Below, piece by piece: positions 8,810 through 17,077 of a DNA stretch of 64,000 nt (the first letter of the stretch is position 1; the number at the start of each line of letters is the position of its first letter). The notes beneath the pieces are model-generated. The model did not search any database. It was not told the origin of the DNA and saw only the letters and a program-made list of their open reading frames with translations. Made by a program: the position numbers and the translations under genes. Source of the DNA: Calothrix sp. NIES-4105 (GTDB taxonomy: Bacteria > Cyanobacteriota > Cyanobacteriia > Cyanobacteriales > Nostocaceae). The stretch is from positions 310,001 to 374,000 of the forward strand of contig NZ_AP018291.1 in the NCBI RefSeq assembly GCF_002368415.1, given 5' to 3'.

Positions 8810-8827
8810 TATTGATACCTGTCAATA
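8810..8827. promoter_or_regulatory. Second operator-like repeat TATTGA-N6-TCAATA
   Basis: TATTGA and TCAATA form a perfect 6-bp inverted repeat with a 6-base spacer, matching the half sites of the 8773-8786 palindrome. It sits directly before the preferred ATG at 8835, which supports this start and suggests autorepression. Confidence 0.6.
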
Positions 8828-8834
8828 TAGAGGT

Positions 8835-9185
8835 ATGCCAATAGCCAAGTTAATCTCAAAATGTTGCTCTCCACTGCTGTCAGGGTTCATTAAACCTGCT
8901 GAAGCAGAACAGATGGCGTCCTTGTTTCGGGTGCTTGGAGAACCTGCACGCCTGCGATTAATCAGCCTAATTGCTGTTCAGCCAAAGGGTGAAGCCTGTG
9001 TGTGCCAATTGATGGAGCCTTTAGGGTTATCTCAACCCACCGTGAGCCACCATCTCAAAGTTCTCTATGAAATCGGACTACTTGAGCGGGAACAACGCGG
9101 TACCCGGGTTTACTACCGACTTATTCATGAACGAATTGAGGCATTACGGAATGCTTTGGTCATCCCTAACCAAAGTAATAGTTGA
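8835..9185 (+). CDS. arsR: ArsR/SmtB-family metal-sensing repressor
   Basis: This 116-aa winged-helix protein has the ArsR core: LFRVLGEPARLRLISLIA, then LGLSQPTVSHHLKVLYEIGL as the recognition helices and RGTRVYYRL in the wing. ACVCQL, with two cysteines at the metal-sensing helix, is the classic thiol site for As(III), Cd or Pb; an N-terminal KCCSP adds two more cysteines as in CadC-type sensors. Metal binding should release it from the two palindromes upstream and allow expression of the divergent ArsI/CadI gene. In-frame ATG 8790 is an alternative start, but it would place one operator inside the gene. Confidence 0.9.
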   Translation: MPIAKLISKCCSPLLSGFIKPAEAEQMASLFRVLGEPARLRLISLIAVQPKGEACVCQLMEPLGLSQPTVSHHLKVLYEIGLLEREQRGTRVYYRLIHERIEALRNALVIPNQSNS

Positions 9186-9238
9186 TCTATAGCTAATAGC
9201 CGAATGTCACTAAGATAAGCCTCATATCAGTCGTGATA

Positions 9239-9336
9239 GGGAGATGGGGAGATGGGGAGAATGATTTGGGGAGAATGATTTGACTGTTAGTAGCCAACAC
9301 CGATGGGCATCCCCCTATCCCCCTATCCCCCATCTC
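9239..9336. repeat. G-rich/C-rich short repeats in inverted arrangement
   Basis: GGGGAGAT units followed by TTTGGGGAGAATGA units are opposed about 60 bases later by CCCCCTAT units ending in CCCCCATCTCG. These are STRR-like simple repeats that could fold back on each other. They mark the junction of the metal-resistance patch and the broken transporter. Confidence 0.55.
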
Positions 9337-9351
9337 GTCAAGGTTTCAGCT

Positions 9352-9471
9352 TTAACTTAGTGCCATTCCTACAAAGCCAGTGAGGAAGTAAGCGCCTGCT
9401 TTGAGAGCAATAGTTAGCAGGGCAGCACCAATTGAGAGAAAGGCATAAAAACGGGCAGACAGGTAGCTCAT
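9352..9471 (-). pseudogene. N-terminal scrap of a CDF cation efflux transporter
   Basis: The 39-aa reading frame contains FLSIGAALLTIALKAGAYFL followed by TGFVGM, the first transmembrane segment of cation diffusion facilitators. The protein then stops, so all metal-binding helices are missing. A heavy-metal exporter would fit beside ArsI and ArsR. Upstream the same frame runs into the tail of the IS4-type transposase, so the fragment seems to have been joined by deletion or insertion. Identification rests on the short TM motif. Confidence 0.5.
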
Positions 9472-9479
9472 AGGAGCTA

Positions 9480-10955
9480 GCCCGCGTCTTGGTGACTTTT
9501 TGGCATCGGCTAAAAGCCTTGCAGTGGCGACGTGTCGATGACGTGGGTCGCTTTCTTGGGGGGTCTTTCTTCTTCTTAGGGGCGCGCGGTTGTTTAAGAA
9601 ATGAACTTAAACGAACGCGCGTAGCTAAATCAATTAAAACTGAAGCAAGCTGTTGTTGGCTGAGTTCAGTAAAGATACTCCAATTTTCGGGAGGAATGAC
9701 AATCATCATACCTCTATAATTGCCTTGAATCTCTGAGCGCCATATAATAGTCAGAGAGACCTGCTTCAACTTTTCCGACTCCATGTACTGATGCTAAACA
9801 TGCACTTTCGCAGTTGCCAAAATATTGTAGGTAACTAATGCTAAACAAAAAGAAAATAATGCGGCTTTGGGATAACCCAAAGTTTGAATTTCACATTCAT
9901 AGTTTTGTGTAACAGTCTGAAATAAATTTTCAACACTGCGGCGCCCGCGATAAAGTTCTGCAACAATTTCAGCCTTGGCTTCACTCACTGGCAACATAGT
10001 TAAAATTGCTATTTCTGATTCTCCATTGCGGGTTGGTTTAAATAGTTTTAAAACAATTCGTCTTACAAGTACTGATTCTCCTTCATAAGTTAAGCGCACC
10101 ATTTGCTCAAATATTTCCCTCGTACCGATTTTACCTTTTCGGCGTAAAGAACTTACTATCTCAGTAGGCATACTTTTATGTTCACGTATAATAAAATTTG
10201 AACATCGCTTTATAACACCAAATAAAAACCCCAACGTACACATACAACGGTCTCCAATCCACAGCTCTCCCGCATTAACTGTTGGCAATATTTGGTTGAA
10301 TAATGACCGTACAATTGCGTGCCCGTCCTCACAAGGAAAAACATTAATAGCTAATCTTAATTCCGGGTCAAGTATAACGACAGATTTTCCAGGTAGCGCG
10401 ACTGCACCAATATTCCTTAATACTTCAAGTCGATGGTCAGTTCCTTCTAAACAATTTCCATCTATTACTCTAATCTTGTATGGCGCCAATTTAGAAGGTG
10501 ATTGACCTCCTGTTAATTCAATTAACGATGCCATTGACATTCCTGTTTCGCGTACAATTGCAGCGCTTACAGCAGTATCAACTCGATTTAACTTATCGTA
10601 CACAGCTGTTCTACTAACATTTAATTGTTGAGCTTTGGCTCTATATGCCGCGTTCACAGATGGATGAATTCCGCATACAACCAAACTCATTAAATCTACT
10701 ACACTCGAAAACAATAACTCTCGTGTATACTGGGTTTGAGCGTTTGTTTCAAATATTTGGTTGATTTTTTCAGGCGCCAACACTTGTTCCATCAATCCTC
10801 GAACCATGACACTGATTGGACTTTCTTCTACAAATCGCTCAAAAATTGCACAAGCGCATAAAGCTAACCCTCCCTCCGGTAGTCTGAGGCGCCCGCTCCC
10901 GTGGGCGCTGTGGATAATTATCTCACGAAAGGAATATGTCCAAATTTTACCACCT
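9480..10955 (-). pseudogene. IS4-family transposase, several frameshifts
   Basis: The largest open part (9794-10807, 337 aa) holds the DDE-type core: IRVIDGNCLEGTDHRLEVLR, ELWIGDRCMCTLGFLFG and YRGRRSVENLFQTVTQNYEC (the YREK-like box). Coding sense extends upstream in frame (LCACAIFERFVEESPISVMV) without a good start codon and is crossed there by a GC-rich GGCGCC hairpin at 10889-10908. Downstream the frame is lost near 9790, resumes as EIQGNYRGMMIVIPPENWSI, and shifts again before ESDPRHRHVATARLLAD. At least three shifts make it non-functional as read. Confidence 0.8.
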
Positions 10956-10961
10956 TGACAG

Positions 10962-11219
10962 GGCTACCTTAGTAATGCCAACCTTGCTGATGTTAACTTT
11001 AGTAATGCTAACTTTGATATTATCTATTTTCCCTATTCCAATAAGGAAAAATATTATCCTATTTTTACCAACTTAAAAGGTGCAAAAAACATCACTCCTG
11101 AACAAATCAAAAAAGCCGTGGACTGGCAAGAAGCTTGCTATGACCCCGATTTTCGTAAAAAGTTAGGATTACCACGACAAAACCCCAGATATTGTGCAGG
11201 TGAGCAGCGCACCAAATAA
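10962..11219 (+). pseudogene. 3' fragment of a pentapeptide-repeat protein
   Basis: The open frame starts with pentapeptide-like units YLSNANLADVNFSNANF, then a tail NLKGAKNITPEQIKKA and CYDPDFRKKLGL common to cyanobacterial pentapeptide proteins. No start codon remains; the IS4-type pseudogene abuts it on the left. Such proteins fold as right-handed quadrilateral beta-helices. The identity is good, but the remaining 85 codons are unlikely to be expressed usefully. Confidence 0.7.
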
Positions 11220-11285
11220 TATATTAAATATAAAAAACTATTGTATTAATAAAATATTATAATTAGTGTTAATGTAAAAAAAGAT

Positions 11286-11309
11286 AACTGTACTCCATGA
11301 AGTACAGTT
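11286..11309. terminator. Hairpin terminator
   Basis: AACTGTACT pairs perfectly with AGTACAGTT across a 6-base loop, with an A-rich left flank. It lies between the pentapeptide remnant (plus) and the Gp157-like gene (minus), so it could serve both. Confidence 0.65.
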
Positions 11310-11328
11310 TATGTGGGTTATTAGCTAT

Positions 11329-11940
11329 TTACTTTTTTTTCGTTTTTTTACTCTTGAATCTAACGTGTTTACCAGTTGTAATCTCGACATAATTGCTGAC
11401 ATCAATACCTAGCTTGTAGGCATTAATGATAGCTTTATTGTCAGCGGTTGCAATGACCCTCTTGAATTGTGAAGGGAAATTATCGCTTTCAATATCCATA
11501 AGAATAGAGGCAACCTTGGGAGGGTTATTTCTAATTTCTATTTCACATTCTTTACCCATATTCTTTTCGGATATTAAGCCAATATTGTAAAGATGTAGAA
11601 GCGTAGATACCATTTTATTGATGGCGCTTTCTCGAACTTCAATAGCACTTTGGTATAATTGAAGTGCATGTTCTCTTCGTGCTTCCCAGCCTTTTAGTTC
11701 GGCTTTGAGCTTTCCTATAACCCATACTATGGCATCGACTTTTTCTGCCATAGCATCTTGGTTTTGCAAGAGTTTTTGGACTACCAATCCAATAGTATTT
11801 GTTTCTTCGCTTGTATTATTTTGGGTTTCTGGCGCCGAGGCAATTAGTTGTGCTTCTTCAATATCTTGCCATAACTGCACTGCTTGGATACTTAACTCAC
11901 GTAGCGATAATTCGCTAATTTTCTTTTCCTCAGATAGCAT
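11329..11940 (-). CDS. Siphovirus Gp157-like coiled-coil protein
   Basis: This 203-aa protein has the layout of the Sipho_Gp157 family: a Glu-rich N-terminal helix, then AIVWVIGKLKAELKGWEARR, a long coiled coil, an ISEKNMGKECEIEIRNNPPK strand region and a short C-terminal domain ending in a Lys-rich tail. Phage Gp157 proteins are of unclear function; relatives have been linked to phage resistance. It lies first downstream of two minus-strand genes (73 aa and AIPR-like) with short gaps, probably one transcription unit. It may be a phage- or plasmid-borne gene. Confidence 0.65.
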   Translation of the reverse strand: MLSEEKKISELSLRELSIQAVQLWQDIEEAQLIASAPETQNNTSEETNTIGLVVQKLLQNQDAMAEKVDAIVWVIGKLKAELKGWEARREHALQLYQSAIEVRESAINKMVSTLLHLYNIGLISEKNMGKECEIEIRNNPPKVASILMDIESDNFPSQFKRVIATADNKAIINAYKLGIDVSNYVEITTGKHVRFKSKKTKKK

Positions 11941-11998
11941 AATTATAGGTAATAGAGAGAGATGCGCTACTTAGTATAAATAGGTAGCGCTTATTTTC

Positions 11999-12220
11999 TC
12001 AATACTGGCTATATGCCAAGTGATAATATTGATTTTTCTCTTGTCTTAAAAGAAATTCCTTTTCTAAGTGTTTTGCTTCCTCTTCGCTGATTTTTATAGT
12101 CGGCTCGATAAGCTTGACATTGGTTGGTACGTCAACTTCGCTTCCAGTATCGCTTACTGGCACCATTGCATCAGTACTTAAAGTTTGAGTTACTGTTGCT
12201 GCTTCTTTTATAGGTTTCAT
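11999..12220 (-). CDS. Small acidic hypothetical protein
   Basis: This 73-aa protein is rich in Glu, Thr and Val, with a polar N-terminal half and a charged helical C-terminus (ISEEEAKHLEKEFLLRQE). I do not recognise a family. It sits 57 bases from the AIPR-like gene and 58 bases from the Gp157-like gene, on the same strand, which suggests co-transcription. Confidence 0.5.
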   Translation of the reverse strand: MKPIKEAATVTQTLSTDAMVPVSDTGSEVDVPTNVKLIEPTIKISEEEAKHLEKEFLLRQEKNQYYHLAYSQY

Positions 12221-12277
12221 GATTTTAGTGATGTTAATTAACCTATAAAAGAAGCGCGTTAGCGCCAGTTGTATTAA

Positions 12278-13504
12278 TTATCTTAATACTAGTTGTGGTA
12301 CGTTAACAAGATTTGGAGTACCTTCTATCAACTGTGTTTTATAATTTATTGCTAATTCACATAAATTATTCCACAATTTGTCATTGCGTTGTATAGCAGC
12401 GCTTGAAGTATTGCCTGCTATTTTTAATTCTTTTAATTCTTTTTGATAACGGCGCCATAATATTATAAATAGAGGTTCTCGTAATTCCTTAAATGGTATA
12501 ATCCACTCGTAATTACCTTGTAGCATTATTCTGTATGTTGCAATAATTGGAGTTGATAGTGCTTCTATTGCTTTAAAACCATAGATGGAACCATCTATTA
12601 ACTTTGTAATATCGTTTTTTCTTCCTATATTTATACCTGCAAATGATGAAGTGCCATTTGTTTGCTGATTTTTCAAGGATTTGTTAATTTCATCGAATAA
12701 ACGTTTTTCAATCCAAAATGCATCTGCTAGTAACGGCATTAGTTTTTCCATTCTTTTTAGCTCTTTGTTAGTTAAGGTCGGCAGCGACTTTGGATGAGGT
12801 TTGCCAGGAATATTGTAATTGTATTTAACGTAATCAAGTGGGTTTAGCAATTTAAATGTGTGATTGATAGAGCAATGCCTATATTTGTCACCTTCAACCT
12901 CACCTTGATTTTGGTAATATGCTATATGATTGAACGACTTGCCTTCGTGAGTTTTGAGATTGTTTATAATTGATTTTATTTCATCAAAACCGCCAGCCGC
13001 ATTTATTTTAGACCTTTTGTCAATCGGTGTGACTGTATTTATTTTTAAAGCTATTTCTTTTGCTGTATCTATATCATTAAAATTTGAATATATTGTTATA
13101 CTTACAAAAGCAATCTGGGGTTTAACACCTCGATTGTGTGCTAATTCAATTCCTTTTAACGTGTGGGCGCCATTACATATTCCGTAACAGTCGTAACCTT
13201 CGCTCGGCTCAAGTATCTCAATATCTATCTTATGTTGACCTTTTTCTTTGTATGCCCTTACTGACTTTGCTGTAATTACTATGCCACCATTGTACTGAAG
13301 GAATTTTTCGGGTGCTGTGATAAGAGTATAAACTATATCCTTACAAACATCAGCTTTTGGGTTTGGTTCCCGTATATTCGGATAGCTTGGCAGGTCAGTA
13401 GGCATTGTAGCCACTGGCGCCACAAGCGAGTAATAATCGTACTGACCGAGCATTTTTGTAGGCGATGCCTGCTCGACCAGCGGGATTGTAAAAATTTTTG
13501 GCAT
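12278..13504 (-). CDS. AIPR-like (abortive infection phage resistance) protein
   Basis: The 408-aa protein contains the features of the AIPR group: FLQYNGGIVITAKSV near residue 70, GICNGAHTLKGIELAH near 110, and INTVTPIDKRSKINAAGGFD. These correspond to the N(R/G)G(I)xI and NGxQT signatures of AIPR and related DGQHR-type proteins. Some AIPR proteins act in phage abortive infection; the biochemical activity is not established. The first gene of a likely three-gene minus-strand unit with the 73-aa and Gp157-like genes. Family call from motif memory. Confidence 0.6.
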   Translation of the reverse strand: MPKIFTIPLVEQASPTKMLGQYDYYSLVAPVATMPTDLPSYPNIREPNPKADVCKDIVYTLITAPEKFLQYNGGIVITAKSVRAYKEKGQHKIDIEILEPSEGYDCYGICNGAHTLKGIELAHNRGVKPQIAFVSITIYSNFNDIDTAKEIALKINTVTPIDKRSKINAAGGFDEIKSIINNLKTHEGKSFNHIAYYQNQGEVEGDKYRHCSINHTFKLLNPLDYVKYNYNIPGKPHPKSLPTLTNKELKRMEKLMPLLADAFWIEKRLFDEINKSLKNQQTNGTSSFAGINIGRKNDITKLIDGSIYGFKAIEALSTPIIATYRIMLQGNYEWIIPFKELREPLFIILWRRYQKELKELKIAGNTSSAAIQRNDKLWNNLCELAINYKTQLIEGTPNLVNVPQLVLR

Positions 13505-13666
13505 GATAAATTCACCTTGATTTGAGTACTTTTTTTTACGATTACATCATAATATCAAAGCAAATTGTTCCTAGCCTAACCTTAATCTTTATCAATTTAG
13601 TAATTAACTACTAAGTAGTACAGAGTAGGCTTAGGTTGATTGGTGCTTGTATTGGGCTAGAACGTG

Positions 13667-13739
13667 GTCGGGTAGCAGGACTATATCGCTATAATCCCGC
13701 CCCCTAAGAACCGGACGTGCGGCTTAACTGCATCCGGCG
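13667..13739 (-). ncRNA. Group II intron 3' remnant (domains V-VI)
   Basis: On the minus strand CGCCGGATGCAG-loop-CCGCACGTCCGGTTC (13739-13708) has the shape of domain V, followed by a domain VI-like hairpin and the 3' junction CTACCCGAC|CACGTTC. The same arrangement and the same downstream exon start CACGTTC occur on the plus strand at 31164-31237. No reverse-transcriptase ORF is present nearby, so this is a relic. Confidence 0.65.
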
Positions 13740-13892
13740 ATAATCTTGTCATAAAGGGTGTTGGTCGAGATAACGGTAAAAAGGGACACATTGATAAAAT
13801 CTTCTTAAGCAAAAATTATATTTAAGTACAAATACTTAAAACTAAACATTCATCACTAGATATTATTTTGTGCAAGCAGCTTATACCGCAGT

Positions 13893-14015
13893 TTAACTGG
13901 CATTTAATACTCCGGCACCGACAACCGGAATGCTACCAGCAACACCACAAGCGGCGCCTCCTCCCATCATCAACGTTAATTCTTCTCTAGCTTGGTCACG
14001 GCAGTAAGTTGTCAT
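13893..14015 (-). CDS. Possible 40-aa double-glycine leader peptide
   Basis: A short ORF starting at 14015 has a charged leader (RDQAREELTLMMGG) ending in a Gly-Gly(-Gly), followed by a Gly/Ala/Val-rich core with one Cys (ACGVAGSIPVVGAGVLNAS). This is the layout of double-glycine bacteriocin-like or peptide-signal precursors. No C39 peptidase/ABC exporter is visible in the window. A GGCGCC site lies within the GGAGGCGCC coding the cleavage region. No strong Shine-Dalgarno was seen, so expression is uncertain. Confidence 0.35.
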   Translation of the reverse strand: MTTYCRDQAREELTLMMGGGAACGVAGSIPVVGAGVLNAS

Positions 14016-14193
14016 ATATCTATGTATAGTTTTTAACTAATAATTATTATTCCATACAGTTATGATACCCACGACTAAAACGAAACTAACGGAACTGGCG
14101 CCGCTCGCTGCGTTAGATTCAGTGTAATTGTTTATAAGTTTTAGAGGTGTAATTGGGAACACTAAGCATAACCTATTTACAAAAACCCTGACG

Positions 14194-16368
14194 ATGGAAT
14201 TTATATCTACAGACCCTTTAGGTACCCTTGGGGAAATATCTGAACTAAAAATTTGGGAAAAGATTAAAGAGGCTTTTGCAAAGAGAGAAGGTTATGCTTA
14301 TTGGCGCTACCCCCTTTTTAGTGAGGTTCCAGGTCAAGTAGGAAAGTATAGGGAACCTGATATTCTAATTGTTGACAAAGAGTTAGGCTTAATCATTATT
14401 GAAGTAAAAGGATGTTACTTCAATCAAATTAAGCAAATTAATGGTCTGCTTTGGAGCATGACAGAGAATTTCTATACTAATCAAATGTACCCTGTATCTC
14501 AAGCTAATAAGCAAATGGACGATTTACTACGTTATTGTGATAAACAACTTGAGCTACAAGACAAAGTAACATCCCGCATCCTCATTGGTTTACCTAGGAT
14601 TGAACGTGAAAAATGGGAAGCCAAATTTTCCAACTTGCCAGCAGCTCCGCCAGTCATTTGTAGTAATGATTTGGGCGCTGCTACATTACTCAAGATTATT
14701 CGCAACACTCCATCTATAAGACCAGGAGGTTCTCTTAATGATCAACAATGGAAATTACTTCTAGGAGTGGTAGCTGGTCATAGCAATGACAAGTATGTTT
14801 GGGTACAAGACAATAATACTCTCCTAGAAGTCTCTCATCGTAAAGGCGTACTTGACAAAGTAGAATCAACGCTTTTTGAGATGGATATTTTACAAGAACA
14901 ATTAGGAAAACAAATTCCACCCGGACCACAACGAATTAGGGGAATTGCAGGTTCAGGAAAGACAGTTATTCTTGCTCAAAGGGCTGCTCATCTTCATTTA
15001 AAGTATCCTGAGTGGAATATTGCCTTTATATTCTTTACCCGCAGCCTTTATGACCAAGTTCGTCGTGAAGTAGATCGTTGGTTGCAGCGTTTTAGCAATG
15101 AGCGAGTAACCCTAGAAGACGCTAAGAATAAAATTCAAATTCTTCATGCCTGGGGGGCAAATGAAGAGGAAGGTTTTTACTCACAGTTTAAGAAGAAACT
15201 AAACCTTCCCAGTATTTTAGATTTTCAATTAAAAGGTAGTCCTACAGAAAAACTTGCACAGCTTTATTGTAGAATCTTAAACCATCAACCTCCAATTAAA
15301 CCTTGTTACGATGCTATTCTCATAGACGAGGGGCAAGATTTAGTTGTGAACGAACCACTAAAGTTTGAGGAACGCCAACCTATTTATTGGTTAGCTTGGC
15401 AAACTTTACGACCTACTTCTTCTGAAAAACCTCATTTACGTCGTCTTTATTGGGCTTATGATGAATTTCAAAGTTTAGATGCACTTATTGTTCCTGAATA
15501 TAAGGAACTATTCGGAAGAGACCTAGCAGAAATATTGATAGGTAGATCAGCTGGTGTAAAGTATGAGGGTAATATCTTGAAGAGCGCAGTAATGCGTTGC
15601 TGTTATCGAACACCTGGAAATATTTTAGTAGCAGCTTTTGCACTAGGAACAGGATTGTTACGTCCAAGGGGGCGATTATCTCGTTTTGGAAAAGAAGATT
15701 TAAAAAACAATGGTTTTATGATGAGAGGAGACCTTCGATCTAATAATTCATTAATCCAGATTTGGCGTAATGCAGAGAATTGCAAAAATCCAGTTTCAGA
15801 ATTATGGAAGAAACCCTCTATCGAATTTCAAACTTTCAAGGATAGACAAGAGGAGGTTTACGCACTTGTCCAGAAAGTAATTGAAGCGAAAAATACTGGC
15901 TTCAAACTCGACAGACACCTCATGGTTATTTGCCTAGGAGACAAAGATAAGGTTCAAATTCAGCAAAAACGAATAATAGAAGGTCTTGTACAAGCTGATA
16001 TTAGCTTCTTTATTCCGGGTTCACAAGGCATTAATCAAGCGGATTTTGCAGAAAACCAAAACTTTTTTGAGACTAAAGGAAATCCAAGTTTATTTTGGAT
16101 GGAAAATGCCATTACGTTAACTGGTATCCATCGTGCTAAAGGAAACGAAGCTTTTTGGGTGTTTATTAGTGGGCTAGAAAATATTAAGGAGGATAACCCT
16201 CAACTTAGAAACCAACTCTTTGTAGCTATGACACGTACTAAAGGATGGCTATGGATAAGTGGGTTAGAACTGGAGCAACAAAAGACGCTTTATGAAGAGG
16301 TTCGACAAGCAATACAAAGTAATGGACGTGTCGAATTTCGTAATCGTGTGGATGTAGAGCAGTTGTAA
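14194..16368 (+). CDS. NERD nuclease-SF1 helicase fusion
   Basis: From ATG 14194 this is 724 aa. The N-terminal NERD-type nuclease domain shows the PD-(D/E)xK pattern EPDILIVDKELGLIIIEVKG (about residues 54-74). A UvrD/SF1 helicase follows: Walker A GIAGSGKTVILA from residue 250, Walker B ILIDEGQD with Asp378, LTGIHRAKGNEAFWVF (motif V) and VAMTRTKGWLWISG (motif VI). Such NERD-helicases are thought to process DNA and are frequent in defence islands. It stands alone on the plus strand, upstream of the minus-strand PLD-SNF2/methyltransferase operon. The 2.2-kb gene has no GGCGCC, suggesting recent arrival. An in-frame start at 14128 is possible but less likely. Confidence 0.8.
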   Translation: MEFISTDPLGTLGEISELKIWEKIKEAFAKREGYAYWRYPLFSEVPGQVGKYREPDILIVDKELGLIIIEVKGCYFNQIKQINGLLWSMTENFYTNQMYPVSQANKQMDDLLRYCDKQLELQDKVTSRILIGLPRIEREKWEAKFSNLPAAPPVICSNDLGAATLLKIIRNTPSIRPGGSLNDQQWKLLLGVVAGHSNDKYVWVQDNNTLLEVSHRKGVLDKVESTLFEMDILQEQLGKQIPPGPQRIRGIAGSGKTVILAQRAAHLHLKYPEWNIAFIFFTRSLYDQVRREVDRWLQRFSNERVTLEDAKNKIQILHAWGANEEEGFYSQFKKKLNLPSILDFQLKGSPTEKLAQLYCRILNHQPPIKPCYDAILIDEGQDLVVNEPLKFEERQPIYWLAWQTLRPTSSEKPHLRRLYWAYDEFQSLDALIVPEYKELFGRDLAEILIGRSAGVKYEGNILKSAVMRCCYRTPGNILVAAFALGTGLLRPRGRLSRFGKEDLKNNGFMMRGDLRSNNSLIQIWRNAENCKNPVSELWKKPSIEFQTFKDRQEEVYALVQKVIEAKNTGFKLDRHLMVICLGDKDKVQIQQKRIIEGLVQADISFFIPGSQGINQADFAENQNFFETKGNPSLFWMENAITLTGIHRAKGNEAFWVFISGLENIKEDNPQLRNQLFVAMTRTKGWLWISGLELEQQKTLYEEVRQAIQSNGRVEFRNRVDVEQL

Positions 16369-17077
16369 ATAAATAGATAACTCAGGGAGATATCAGAAAT
16401 AGGTTTCTTTACATTATTGGCTATATCTATTTAGAGTGATGAATAATTGGGCAGCTTTTATACCAATCGCAGGGGATGAGGCACCAAACGTTGCATATTA
16501 ATTATTTGCCTTCTATAAACGATTTAATTTCATTAATAGTTTTATGACTATCAATCATTGCTTGTACAGGCGCCACTTTACTACGAGGTACTGAAAGCGA
16601 ACGCCAACAGTTCTAAATTTTTTGATATAAATTTTTATCTCAACATATTATATTTAAAAATTATTTATATACATTTTATCTAAACTTTACAAAAAAAATG
16701 ATGGTTTTAAGTTAAATACAAAACACAGGATAATAGATTTGTTACTGTAATATGTATGTGAAAAATAGCAGATGATTTAACTGAACCTATATTTAGTAGC
16801 TGTATATAATGATAGAGGAAATCAGATATTAAACTTGCTAATCAACCATATGAAGTTATAGATTTATATGAATTATGGCGTTGTGGAAGCTCACTTTTCT
16901 TTTTTTGTTATGAAAGAGAGGGGATTCCGATGAGTATACGAGAGTGGTTAAACAAATTAATTAGTTTTTAAGTAACAAAACATCTCAAAAATTTGAGTAT
17001 TTTGAATAGCTGTCGTCAGAAGTAGATTATAACAATACAGTTTTGCTATCTGACTACAGCAACATGTGTTGTTACCA
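16369..17077. other. Non-coding gap with two gene scraps
   Basis: There is no intact gene here. A minus-strand open stretch at 16502-16613 reads WRSLSVPRSKVAPVQAMIDS then HKTINEIKSFIEGK and a stop, without a start codon. A plus-strand frame at 16816-16971 reads DIKLANQPYEVIDLYELWRC and ends IREWLNKLISF, also without a start. Both look like tails of lost genes. One GGCGCC lies at about 16570. A small palindrome CAACATGTGTTG near 17060 may help terminate the helicase operon. Confidence 0.45.
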
